Positions 47,339 to 55,426 are shown, counted from the first letter of the stretch. The stretch is 64,000 nucleotides of DNA from Pelagibius sp. (GCF_028281305.1 NZ_JANQKD010000127.1:18724-82723); one strand, 5' to 3'. Translations and numbers: made by a program. The notes: generated by a model not told the origin, from the letters alone.

Positions 47339-47354
47339 CCAGGGGTGGACCACC
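47339..47354 (+). promoter_or_regulatory. Shared upstream motif of RTX-like gene C
   Basis: CCAGGGGTGGACCACC lies 89 bases before the ATG of the third RTX-like gene, almost the same spacing as in gene B. Confidence 0.5.
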
Positions 47355-47427
47355 ACTGCCGCCGATCGGGATAGGCGCGCATCCAGCACTGCTCTTTTTC
47401 TGTGCTGGCCAGCCCGGAAACCGATTC

Positions 47428-48891
47428 ATGACAGCTGTTCACTCCTACCTGGATACTCTCCTGCCTTGGCTTGACGACACAGCCGAGGGTTCGCCTGCCG
47501 ACACCTATCTGACGTTTCTGGCCGAGCTCCTGGAGCAGCCTGAGAGCGATGGTGACGCCATCATCCTTCCACCGCCCGCCGAAGAGACGCAGCCGGACCT
47601 CGGCATCCTCCAGAACCCGCCTGTCCAACTGGCGATGCCCTACATCTGGGGCGACCAGTTCGACAACTTTCTCGGCGAGCAAACGGTCTTTGGCGATGTC
47701 GTGATGAACAATGGCATCGACAACACCATCTACGGCTTTGCCGGAATGGACTGGATCTCAGGCGACGGGGCGGGGGTGGGCGCTGCGGATGTCACCGACG
47801 GCGGGAACGACACCATTGTGGGTGGCACCGGCATAACGATCGCGGCCGGCGATGCCCTGGGCGTCTACGGTCATGCCTTTGTTGACGGCGGGGGACACGA
47901 CTCCATCAGAGGCGCCGCTGACGGCGATGCCATCGCTGGCGAGGCGCTGAGCCGCTACGGCCCCTACGCGACGTCCTACAACGGGGGCTTTGACACCATA
48001 ATCGGCGGTGGCGGCGCGGACACGCTGTCCGGCGACGTGCTGGCCATGGGCGAAGAGGCCGGTGGTTGGGCCTTGGCGGTCGCGGGCGGCAACGACACTC
48101 TTATGGCAGGCATCGGCGATGACCTCGTCGCCGGCGATGTCTTGGCCCTGCAGGGCGCCAGTGCCGTGTCGTACGACGGCGGCGACGACTTCATCGACGG
48201 CGGCGCGGGCAACGACACCCTCGCCGGCGACGGCCTGGTCCTGGGGCCCGGTACGGCCACCTCCGAAAACGGCGGCGACGATACGCTGCTGGGCGGTGCG
48301 GGCGACGATCTCATGTTCGGCGATACCAACGGCAGCGAAGAGAACGGCGGCGATGATGCCCTCTTCGGTGGTGAGGGGGCCGACAGCCTCCACGGCGGCG
48401 GCGGCGAGGATCTGATCGACGGCGGGGCCGGGGTCGACCAGATCGACGGCGGTGCGGGAAGCGACCGCGTGATCTTCGATGCCGAGGATCACAATGCCGG
48501 GGCCGGAGGCACGGTCGACGGCGGCGCCGGTGTCGACACCCTGCTGGTCGACCTGTTGCCGGCCAACGACCGCGAGGACGGATCGCTCGACGGTGTCATC
48601 GACTTCTCCGCCCTCGCCGACGTCTGGTCTGGCTTCGAACGCATCGACATGACCGACTCCGCCGGCGACGACGCCATTGCGTTGGACGCCGCCGACATTG
48701 TCTCCTTGGTCGGCGACGGCGTGCTGGAGATCGCCGGCGATCTCGGCGACACGGTGGCCCTCAACAGTGGTGCTGGCGGCAACTGGGGACTGCAGGGCTC
48801 GGCCGGTGGTTTCAGCACCTATGTCAACGATGCCGGTGTTCAGGTCTCGATAGACGACGACATCACGGTGTTGCTGAACACGGCGGTTTAG
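47428..48891 (+). CDS. RTX-like Gly/Asp-rich repeat protein C
   Basis: 487 residues, no signal peptide. N-terminal part (LDTLLPWLDDTAEG, FLAELLEQPE) and then FDNFLGEQTVFGDVVMN, which matches FLGEDTVFGDVVLN of protein A, followed by about seven long repeats of the GG(D/N)D...GDA(L/M) type and a shorter classic block. The C-terminal domain (about 375-487) is almost the same as in [59 protein letters not shown] in pieces. It looks like a short version of A with the C-terminus of B. Monocistronic like the other two. Confidence 0.83.
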   Translation: MTAVHSYLDTLLPWLDDTAEGSPADTYLTFLAELLEQPESDGDAIILPPPAEETQPDLGILQNPPVQLAMPYIWGDQFDNFLGEQTVFGDVVMNNGIDNTIYGFAGMDWISGDGAGVGAADVTDGGNDTIVGGTGITIAAGDALGVYGHAFVDGGGHDSIRGAADGDAIAGEALSRYGPYATSYNGGFDTIIGGGGADTLSGDVLAMGEEAGGWALAVAGGNDTLMAGIGDDLVAGDVLALQGASAVSYDGGDDFIDGGAGNDTLAGDGLVLGPGTATSENGGDDTLLGGAGDDLMFGDTNGSEENGGDDALFGGEGADSLHGGGGEDLIDGGAGVDQIDGGAGSDRVIFDAEDHNAGAGGTVDGGAGVDTLLVDLLPANDREDGSLDGVIDFSALADVWSGFERIDMTDSAGDDAIALDAADIVSLVGDGVLEIAGDLGDTVALNSGAGGNWGLQGSAGGFSTYVNDAGVQVSIDDDITVLLNTAV

Positions 48892-48915
48892 CGCTTACGG
48901 TAGTGAAGGGCAGGC

Positions 48916-48939
48916 GCCGGGGCGGGTTTCCGTCCCGGC
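48916..48939. terminator. Hairpin between gene C and the converging DMT gene
   Basis: Ten-pair stem (GCCGGGGCGG with CCGTCCCGGC, one G-T wobble) and a four-base loop. No T-run either side; could act bidirectionally or be a processing structure. Confidence 0.4.
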
Positions 48940-48968
48940 ACTGCCGGATTCGCTTTATACCCAGCGCT

Positions 48969-49898
48969 TCAGGAGGTGGGACCCAGCGGCCCCGCCGACG
49001 GCTGCACCGGCTTGGGCTTGCGCGTTTCGCGGTGCAGGATATAGAGGCCGCTGGCGATCAGAATGGCTGAGCCGATCCAGACATTGGGGCCGGGCACGTC
49101 GCGCCAGATCACCCAGCCGAAGATGACGCCCCAGAGCAGAACCGAGTAGTCGAAGGGCGCAATGACCGCTGCGGGGGCGAAGCGGTAGCCCTGGGTGATC
49201 AGCATCATTCCTGCGGTCCCGATCACACCCATGAACACGAAGAGCCCGAAGTCCGCCAGACCGGGTGTCTGCCACTGGACCGGCATCATCATCGAGGTCA
49301 CCCCGACGGCGATCAGGCTGGGCCAGAAGAGGATCGCCGAGGTGGTGAGGTACTTGGTCTGCTTGCGTCCGATCAGCATGGCGATGGCGTAGCTCAGCGC
49401 CGCACCCAGGGGCAGCAGCGCCTCGACACGAAAGGTGGCGGTGCCCGGCTGAACGACCACCAGCACGCCGATGAAGCCGAAGACAACGGCCGCCCAACGG
49501 CGCATGCCGACATGCTCACCCAGCACCGGCACAGACAGCGCGGTGATGAACAGCGGTGCGGCAAAGGCGATGGCAAAGGCGTCGGCCAGCGGCAGGTAGC
49601 GCAGGCCGGTGAAGAACAGAAAGGCGGCGCCCAGGTTAGCGGCGGAGCGGGCGATCAGCAGCGACGGGCGCTTCGGCCTCAGGCTGGCGAGACCGCCGCC
49701 GGCGACCAGCACAAAGGCCAGGATGGTAAGGAGACCGATGGCGTTGCGCGCCAGGATGATCTGGCTGATGGCATAGCCCGCGCCCAGGAACTTGGCACAG
49801 GCATCCATCACCGCCATGCCGAACAGGCCGATGACGGCGCAGGCAATGCCGAAACCGACCCGATCGCCGGCCGCGGGCTGTGCTGCACCCTGGCTCAT
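48969..49898 (-). CDS. DMT-family (EamA) transporter
   Basis: 309 residues, ten predicted helices, two EamA repeats. Typical segments: GFGIACAVIGLFGMAVMDACAKFL, GLRYLPLADAFAIAFAAPLFITALSV, GMMLITQGYRFAPAAVIAPFDY. This subtype is similar to S-adenosylmethionine- or drug/metabolite-type exporters of alphaproteobacteria; substrate unknown. Start at 49898; the open frame upstream overlaps the FN3K gene and is rejected. Last gene of a three-gene unit with FN3K and LMW phosphatase. Confidence 0.87.
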   Translation of the reverse strand: MSQGAAQPAAGDRVGFGIACAVIGLFGMAVMDACAKFLGAGYAISQIILARNAIGLLTILAFVLVAGGGLASLRPKRPSLLIARSAANLGAAFLFFTGLRYLPLADAFAIAFAAPLFITALSVPVLGEHVGMRRWAAVVFGFIGVLVVVQPGTATFRVEALLPLGAALSYAIAMLIGRKQTKYLTTSAILFWPSLIAVGVTSMMMPVQWQTPGLADFGLFVFMGVIGTAGMMLITQGYRFAPAAVIAPFDYSVLLWGVIFGWVIWRDVPGPNVWIGSAILIASGLYILHRETRKPKPVQPSAGPLGPTS

Positions 49899-49906
49899 AC
49901 CCCTGT

Positions 49907-50791
49907 CTAGCCGTAGCGCTTCAGGATGTCTCCCACCATTTGCGCATAGGGGGGTCCACAGATCTGCGTGTGAACGAGCGTGGGAAAGAGGTTGTAGATG
50001 TCGCGCCGGGCTTCGCGATAGCCGGGCCGTGGCGCGTGCCGGGCCTGATAGCGCCGGTGGAAGGCCGGCCCGAAGGTGGACAGCCACTCGATATAGGCGA
50101 TCTCGACCTCGGGATCGGCGAAATAGAGCGCCGGGTCGATGAAGGCGGCAACTCTGCCGCCTTTGAAGAGGACGTTGCCGGCCCAGACGTCGCCATGCAC
50201 CAGTCCGGGTCGCGGCGGCTGCTCGATGAAGCGCTCCAGCCGGCCGCAGAAGGCCTCCAGCCGCCGGAAGGTCTCCACGGGCAGGCGCCCGGAGTCCATG
50301 GCGATGCGGCCCATGGTGAGCAGGCGCCGGTCGCGGTAGAAGTCGCACCAGTTCTCGGTCCAGGGGTTGGGCTGGGGCAGGGCGCCGATGACCGTGTCGC
50401 GCTCGAAGCCGAAGGCGGGGGCGGTGACGGCGTGGAGGGCGGCCAGGCAGTCGGCGGCGTGCTCCTCTGCCGCCACGCGGTCGCCTGCGCCGTCGTTCTC
50501 GACGTAATCCATCAGCAGAAGGGTTTCGGAGACGGAGTGCGTCCGCGGCACCGGCAGGGCGCTGTGTTCGGCCAGATAACCGAGCATGAAGCCCTCGACG
50601 GCGAGGCCGCCTTCCGCGGCGACCTTGGCAACCAAAGGCGCGGCGCCGTCCAGATCGACCCGCAGCACCTCCGCCACGCAGCCGCCCAACAGCGGGGTCT
50701 GCGCCGTCACGCGGCTGCCGGTCAGCGCCGCGATGCGGTCTTCGAGCGGGAGGGCGGGAGAGGGGCTAGCTGCGCCCGAGCGGGAATCCAT
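49907..50791 (-). CDS. Fructosamine/ketosamine 3-kinase family protein
   Basis: 294 residues of the aminoglycoside-phosphotransferase-like kinase fold. N-lobe with LVAKVAAEGGLAVEGFMLGYLAEHSALPVP; catalytic loop GLVHGDVWAGNVLF; metal motif AFIDPALYFADPEVEIAY. FN3K-like proteins phosphorylate ketosamines on glycated proteins and so start deglycation. Bacterial members prefer ribulosamines or erythrulosamines. The gene overlaps the LMW phosphatase gene by 26 bases and precedes the DMT gene by 8 bases. Confidence 0.9.
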   Translation of the reverse strand: MDSRSGAASPSPALPLEDRIAALTGSRVTAQTPLLGGCVAEVLRVDLDGAAPLVAKVAAEGGLAVEGFMLGYLAEHSALPVPRTHSVSETLLLMDYVENDGAGDRVAAEEHAADCLAALHAVTAPAFGFERDTVIGALPQPNPWTENWCDFYRDRRLLTMGRIAMDSGRLPVETFRRLEAFCGRLERFIEQPPRPGLVHGDVWAGNVLFKGGRVAAFIDPALYFADPEVEIAYIEWLSTFGPAFHRRYQARHAPRPGYREARRDIYNLFPTLVHTQICGPPYAQMVGDILKRYG

Positions 50792-51320
50792 CGCCTGCCG
50801 GATCGTTGTGTTTGCCCGAAGCGCTTCGCTTGAACGCCTCGACCCAGAGTGGCGTCACTGCCTCGATCAAGTCCAGCATGACTTCGTAGTCGGCCAGGGT
50901 TCCGTAGTAGGGGTCGGCGACTTCGCCGGTCTCTGGGCCGCCCCCTGGGCCGCCTTGCGCCAGAACGTCGAGAAACAGGGCCAGGCGGCAGCGCGCGCCC
51001 GCCGGGCAGATCTTCTGCAGCCTGCGCAGGTGGCCCCGGTCCATGGCCAGGATGAGATCGAAGTCGTGAAAGTCCCTGATCGTCAACGCCCGGGCCCGGA
51101 GCGCGCCGATGTCATAGCCGCGCGCGGCGGCGCAGACGACGGCTTCGCGCGAGGGCGCTTCGCCGACGTGGTAGTCGTCCAGGCCCGCGGAATCCAGATG
51201 AACGCGTTCATCGAGGCCGGCCTGCGTCAGGTGATGCCGCAGCAACGCCTCTGCCGTCGGCGAACGGCAGATGTTCCCCGTGCAGACGATCAGGACGCGA
51301 ATTCTGTCTAAAGATGTCAC
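50766..51320 (-). CDS. Low-molecular-weight protein-tyrosine-phosphatase family protein
   Basis: 184 residues. The P-loop VLIVCTGNICRSPTAEA (C-x5-R-S) is at residues 9-25, and the general-acid loop with two aspartates follows as VADPYYG. A GTG at 51320 is taken as start because it puts the P-loop at the normal distance; the frame is open further up to a TTG. The tail of about 20 residues past the fold is extra. It overlaps the FN3K-like gene, and homologues near FN3K genes have been linked to dephosphorylating sugar-phosphate adducts. Confidence 0.88.
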   Translation of the reverse strand: MTSLDRIRVLIVCTGNICRSPTAEALLRHHLTQAGLDERVHLDSAGLDDYHVGEAPSREAVVCAAARGYDIGALRARALTIRDFHDFDLILAMDRGHLRRLQKICPAGARCRLALFLDVLAQGGPGGGPETGEVADPYYGTLADYEVMLDLIEAVTPLWVEAFKRSASGKHNDPAGDGFPLGRS

Positions 51321-51440
51321 AAACGAATTGGTGATGCCCCCTGCGGGCTGTTGTGATCTATCATCCGCGGATCGTGTCCGCAAGGAATCGCCGCACTCGG
51401 GGCTCCCGGACAGGCGTTTGACCCGGGGCTGGGGTTGGAG

Positions 51441-52157
51441 ATGGAAGAGCGGCGGATTGTTATCCTAACGGGGGCGGGCATCTCCAAGGAGTCGGGCCTC
51501 GAGACCTTCCGCGACCCCGACGGCATTTGGGCCCAGGTGCGCATCGAGGACGTCGCCACCCCAGAGGCCTTTGCCCGCAACCCGGAGCGGGTGCACGCCT
51601 TCTACAATCATCGCCGGGCCGGCCTGCAGGCGGATGCCGTGCTGCCGAACGCCGCGCACGACGCTCTGGCCCGTCTTGAGCGGGACTGGCCGGGAGAAAT
51701 GCTTCTGGTGACCCAGAACATCGACGACCTGCACGAGCGCGCCGGCTCCAAGGCGCTGATCCACATGCACGGCGAACTGCTGAAGGCGCGCTGCCTGGCC
51801 TGCGGTGCCGTCAGCCCCTGGCATGAACCGATGACCCTGGCCAGCCTTTGCCCTGCCTGCGGCACCGCCGGCACCCTCCGGGTGAACGTGGTCTGGTTCG
51901 GCGAGATGCCGATGGAGATGGAGCGCATCTACGACGCGCTGGGGGTCTGCGATCTCTTCGTGTCGATCGGCACCTCCGGCAACGTCTATCCGGCCTCCGG
52001 CTTCGTCGCCGAGGCGCGGAACAACGGCCGGGCGCACACGGTGGAACTGAACCTGGAACCCTCCGAAGGGCACTCGCTGTTCGACGAGGCCCACTACGGG
52101 CCGGCGACCGAGGTCGTGCCGGCCTTTGTCGAGCGGATTCTGAAAGATGGCTGGTAA
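51441..52157 (+). CDS. cobB: Sirtuin NAD-dependent protein deacylase (CobB-like)
   Basis: 238 residues. Class III sirtuin: GAGISKESGLETFRD, the YNHRR motif (the Tyr/Arg pair that favours succinyl/malonyl-lysine), TQNIDDLHERAG, catalytic HMHGEL, four zinc-binding cysteines (CLACG and CPACG pairs), and NVVWFGE. CobB-type enzymes deacetylate and activate acetyl-CoA synthetase, whose gene is at 14454. Start at ATG 51441 (GGGGTTGGAG ahead); a TTG two codons earlier is in frame. Overlaps the next gene by 11 bases. Confidence 0.93.
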   Translation: MEERRIVILTGAGISKESGLETFRDPDGIWAQVRIEDVATPEAFARNPERVHAFYNHRRAGLQADAVLPNAAHDALARLERDWPGEMLLVTQNIDDLHERAGSKALIHMHGELLKARCLACGAVSPWHEPMTLASLCPACGTAGTLRVNVVWFGEMPMEMERIYDALGVCDLFVSIGTSGNVYPASGFVAEARNNGRAHTVELNLEPSEGHSLFDEAHYGPATEVVPAFVERILKDGW

Positions 52158-52815
52158 GGCCAAGGTCAAAACCACGGCCAAGGCCAAGGTCTCGGGGCGG
52201 CGGAGGGCGCCTGCGCCGCCGGCCTTCGATCCAGACGCGGGCTTGGCGGGGATCGTTGCGGCGGCGCGCGCCTGCCGGGTATGCGCCGCGCATCTGCCGC
52301 TGGGGCCGCGCCCGGTGCTGCGCGCCGAAGCGGCGGCGCGGCTGATGATCATCGGCCAGGCGCCGGGCACAAGGGTGCACGAGACCGGCATCCCCTGGAA
52401 CGACCGCTCCGGCCTGCGCCTGCGCGACTGGCTGGCGATGGAGGAGGCGGTCTTCTACGACGCCGCGCGCGTGGCCATCGTGCCCATGGGCTTCTGCTAC
52501 CCCGGCGTCGATGCCAAGGGCGGCGACAAGCCGCCGCGCCCGGAGTGCGCGCCGCTCTGGCATCCTCCCCTGCGCGCGGCGCTGCCGGAGGTGGAGCTGA
52601 CGCTGCTGGTCGGCATGTACGCCCAGGCAAAGTACCTCGGCAAGCAGCGGCAGAAGACGCTGACCGAGACGGTGCGCCACTGGCGCGACTACCTGCCGGA
52701 CTTCCTGCCGCTGCCGCACCCGAGCTGGCGCAACACCGCCTGGCTGAAGAAGAACCCCTGGTTCGAAAGCGAGCTGCTGCCGGAGCTGCGCAAGCGGGTC
52801 GGCAAGCTGATCTGA
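52147..52815 (+). CDS. Uracil-DNA glycosylase family protein
   Basis: 222 residues. A Lys-rich 30-residue N-terminus is followed by CRVCAAHLPLGPRP and the UDG-family active-site block LMIIGQAPGTRVHETGIPWND. Later landmarks are IVPMGFCYPG, PPRPECAPLWH and LPLPHPSWRNTAWL (His of motif 2). Several spaced cysteines might bind a cluster as in family 4/5 enzymes, but this is not certain. It removes deaminated bases in base-excision repair if active. Translationally coupled with the sirtuin gene. Confidence 0.84.
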   Translation: MAGKAKVKTTAKAKVSGRRRAPAPPAFDPDAGLAGIVAAARACRVCAAHLPLGPRPVLRAEAAARLMIIGQAPGTRVHETGIPWNDRSGLRLRDWLAMEEAVFYDAARVAIVPMGFCYPGVDAKGGDKPPRPECAPLWHPPLRAALPEVELTLLVGMYAQAKYLGKQRQKTLTETVRHWRDYLPDFLPLPHPSWRNTAWLKKNPWFESELLPELRKRVGKLI

Positions 52816-52822
52816 AACCGCG

Positions 52823-52869
52823 CCTTCAGCCCCACCTTCAGCCCCACCTTCAGCCCCACCTTCAGCCCC
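52823..52869. repeat. 12-bp tandem repeat at the 3-prime end of the SufR-like gene
   Basis: Almost four copies of CCTTCAGCCCCA between converging genes, overlapping the last three codons of the minus-strand regulator. Confidence 0.9.
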
Positions 52870-53536
52870 TGCGGGTCACGCGGTAGGCACAGCGCCGGGC
52901 GCCGGCCAGGATGTGGTCCGTGCGCTCGACCGTCACCCCGTCGCCCAGGGCCGCGCGGAAAACCTCCAGCTCCGACTTGCAGAGCTCGGCACAGGCTGCG
53001 GCCGCCGAGCAGACCGGGCAGTGGTTTTCGATGAAGAGATAGCCCTCTGCGGTTTTCTCGACGGCGGCCATGTAGCCTTCCTCGCTGCGGATCTCGGCCA
53101 GGGCGCGCAGCTTTCCGGCAAGGCTCCGCTGACGGTCGATGCGCGCGCCGTAGGCGGCGATCTGCTCCTGGGCGCGCACCGCCAGCAGCTTCTCCAGGCC
53201 CTTGGCGCCGAAGGCCTGCTTCATGGAGTCGATCAGACCGAGGGTCAGCTCCGCGTGACCGTCGGGAAAGAAGCGGTCCGCCGCCGGCGTCAGCGCCCAG
53301 AGCTTCGCCGGGCGCCCGAGCGGCCGCGCCTCGGCGGCATGGTCGACCAGACCCTCGGCCTCCAACTCGTAGAGGTGCTGGCGCACGGCCATGGCGGAAA
53401 TGCCGAGCCCCTCGGCCAGGTGCGCGGCGTCCTGCGGGCCCTGTTGTTTCAGGGCGTCGATGATGGCGCGCCGGCTGCGCTTGTTGCCGGTCTTGGGTTT
53501 GGAACCGGTTCTGGGTTTGGTCGCGGTTTTTGGCAT
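52862..53536 (-). CDS. SufR-like Fe-S transcriptional regulator
   Basis: 224 residues. A basic, Lys/Thr-rich tail (1-22) precedes a winged HTH (about 23-85; RRAIIDALKQQGPQDAAHLAEGLG and AVRQHLYELEAEGLV). After a helical linker comes a cysteine cluster C173-x2-C176-x5-C182-x3-C186 (CPVC...CAELC) and a further Cys216. This layout matches SufR-type repressors that carry an Fe-S cluster and report on iron-sulfur or redox status. The gene is divergent from a Rieske protein, and two operator-like boxes lie in the 107-base gap. Confidence 0.87.
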   Translation of the reverse strand: MPKTATKPRTGSKPKTGNKRSRRAIIDALKQQGPQDAAHLAEGLGISAMAVRQHLYELEAEGLVDHAAEARPLGRPAKLWALTPAADRFFPDGHAELTLGLIDSMKQAFGAKGLEKLLAVRAQEQIAAYGARIDRQRSLAGKLRALAEIRSEEGYMAAVEKTAEGYLFIENHCPVCSAAAACAELCKSELEVFRAALGDGVTVERTDHILAGARRCAYRVTRRG

Positions 53537-53553
53537 GACAATTACCTAAAGTT

Positions 53554-53601
53554 TTTTCTTGAGAAAAGCAAGGGCGGTGCCTAGAGTGTTTCTCAAGAAA
53601 A
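53554..53601. promoter_or_regulatory. Two inverted operator-like boxes and a sigma70-type promoter between the SufR-like and Rieske genes
   Basis: TTTTCTTGAGAAAA (53554-53567) and TTTCTCAAGAAAA (53589-53601) are reverse complements of each other and each is nearly palindromic; centres are about 35 bases apart. A promoter for the plus-strand gene, TTGAGA (53559-53564) - 17 bases - TAGAGT (53582-53587), sits inside them, so a bound regulator should block it. The rest of the gap is ordinary. Confidence 0.65.
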
Positions 53602-53643
53602 ACCTTTCGAATATCGGCCCACCGAGGATCAGGAGATTGCCCG

Positions 53644-55299
53644 ATGAGCGCGCTCGCTGCCGACACCCCCGCGACCGAAGATCGAAGCAAGCCCGCAGGT
53701 GAGGGCGCGCCCGGCAACCGCATCAGAGTCGGCACGCTGGCGGAGCTGCGGGCCAAGGGCCGGCATCTCTTGAAGACCGGCAGCAAGCAGATCGCCGTCT
53801 TCGCCAACGAGAGCGGCGTCTACGCCTGCAACAACCGCTGCCCGCACGAGGGTTTTCCCCTGATGGAAGGCAAACTCACCCAGCGTGCGGATGGCGAGGG
53901 CTGCATCCTTACCTGCAACTGGCACAACTGGAAATTCGATCTGGAGGGCGGCGAGACCCTGGTGGGCGGCGACACGCTGCGGCGCTACCCGGTGGAGATC
54001 GTCGACGGGGAGGTCTGGCTCGACCTCAGCGATCCGCCGCTGGAGGAACGCCGGGCCGCCGCGCTGGAGAGTCTGCGCCGTTCCTTCCGGCGTCACGAGT
54101 ACACCCGCATGGCGCGGGAGCTGTCGCGCCTGCAGCAGGCCAAGGCCGATCCGCTGGACGGGCTGCGCGGCGCGCTGGACTGGACCGCCGACCGCTTCGA
54201 GTTCGGCACCACCCATGCCCACGCCGCCGCGCCCGACTGGCTGGCCCTGCGCGACGATCTGGCCGCCAGCGAGCCGGAGCGCCTGGTGCCGCTGCTGGAG
54301 GTCGTCGGCCACCTGGCCTGGGACTCCCTGCGTGAGCCCAGCTACCCCTTCCCGACGGAGAGCCGGCCCTACGATCCGGCGTCGCTCGTGGCCGCCATCG
54401 AGGCGGAGGATGAGGCGGCGGCCATCGCGCTGCTGCGCGGTGCCCTCGGCAAGGGGCTCGGTTTCCGCGACCTGGAGGCGCCGCTGGCCGAAGCCGCCCT
54501 GGCCCACTACCAGGACTTCGGCCATGCCGCGATCTACGTCTACAAGACCGGCCAGTTGATCGACCGGCTGGGCCCGTCCAGCGCCGAGCCGCTGCTCTGC
54601 AACCTCGTGCGCTCCCTGGTCTATGCGACGCGCGAAGACCTGATCCCGGAGTTCCGCGCCTATGGCGAGGCGCTGTCGGCCTGGGATGGGAAAGGCGGCG
54701 AGCCGGTGACGGCGGAGGATCTGCGCCGGCTTTCCGTGCCCAAGGTGATGCGGCGGATCCTGCGGTCCTCGGGCGACCGCAAGGCGCTCTACGATGCGCT
54801 GGTGGGGGCCGCCGCCGCCGACTTCCTGCAGTTCGACCTGCCGGTGGCCGATGCCACCGACCGGGGCGTTTCCCACAACGTCGGCTGGCTGGACTTCACC
54901 CACGCGATCACCTTCAGCAACGCGGTGCGGGTGCTCTGCAGCCGCCACCCAGGGCTCTGGCCCCAGGGGCTGTTGCAGATCGGCTGCTTCGTCGGCCGCA
55001 ACGCGGCCTACGTCGACCGCAGCTACGACGCCGGCCGCTGGCGGGTCGACGATCCGGACGCGTTCTTCGAGCGCGAGATGCGCGCCCTCTTCGACCATGC
55101 GCAGTCGGAGTACATCGTCTCCGTCCACCTGGTGAAGCTGCTCTCGGCAGCCAGGGAGGAGATTACCGCCGATCCGGCGGCGCCCTGGACGGCGGATATG
55201 CTGGCTGCAGTCAACCGCTTCCTGCACGAACCGCTGAAGCGCAAGCACAGCATGCGCACGGCCCAGCAGGCCCTGGGGTTCGTCGCTGCCGAGACCTGA
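53644..55299 (+). CDS. Rieske [2Fe-2S] protein fused to a large helical domain of unknown function
   Basis: 551 residues. Rieske domain at about 27-128 with both cluster motifs: C66-P-H68 and C91-N-W-H94. The remaining 410 residues are mostly helical and carry His-rich helices: VVGHLAWDSL, DFGHAAIYVYKTGQLIDRLG, WLDFTHAITFSNAVRVLCSRH and SEYIVSVHLVKLL. This repeated H-x-A/T pattern in helices faintly recalls questin-oxidase-like (DUF4243) proteins, but I cannot establish homology. No terminal oxygenase barrel is present, so it is not a standard ring-hydroxylating dioxygenase. Likely controlled by the divergent SufR-like regulator through the boxes at 53554-53601. Confidence 0.78.
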   Translation: MSALAADTPATEDRSKPAGEGAPGNRIRVGTLAELRAKGRHLLKTGSKQIAVFANESGVYACNNRCPHEGFPLMEGKLTQRADGEGCILTCNWHNWKFDLEGGETLVGGDTLRRYPVEIVDGEVWLDLSDPPLEERRAAALESLRRSFRRHEYTRMARELSRLQQAKADPLDGLRGALDWTADRFEFGTTHAHAAAPDWLALRDDLAASEPERLVPLLEVVGHLAWDSLREPSYPFPTESRPYDPASLVAAIEAEDEAAAIALLRGALGKGLGFRDLEAPLAEAALAHYQDFGHAAIYVYKTGQLIDRLGPSSAEPLLCNLVRSLVYATREDLIPEFRAYGEALSAWDGKGGEPVTAEDLRRLSVPKVMRRILRSSGDRKALYDALVGAAAADFLQFDLPVADATDRGVSHNVGWLDFTHAITFSNAVRVLCSRHPGLWPQGLLQIGCFVGRNAAYVDRSYDAGRWRVDDPDAFFEREMRALFDHAQSEYIVSVHLVKLLSAAREEITADPAAPWTADMLAAVNRFLHEPLKRKHSMRTAQQALGFVAAET

Positions 55300-55340
55300 T
55301 CCAGACGGGTGAGCATCGCGGGGACCCTGCAACCCGCGCT

Positions 55341-55426
55341 CTCCCCCTCACCCTCCCGCCCGCTGTGCGTTTGGGGGCGGGCTCTTCCCTCTCCCCGTCT
55401 CGACGAAAGATCCGGGGAGGGGGTTC
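55341..55426. repeat. C-rich inverted-repeat element (family 2), copy 1
   Basis: CCCCCTCACCCTCCCGCC and GGGGAGGGGG-type arms downstream of the Rieske gene, similar to the better preserved element at 56402-56567. Confidence 0.55.

Noticed and set aside
47147..47374. 75-codon plus-strand ORF covering the gene-B terminator and the upstream motif of gene C
   Set aside because: Starts inside the terminator hairpin and has no recognised family; judged noncoding.
41535..48891. Repeated DNA of the RTX-like genes or the 12-bp arrays as a CRISPR array
   Set aside because: The repeats are in-frame coding repeats or tandem arrays without unique spacers, and no cas genes are present.
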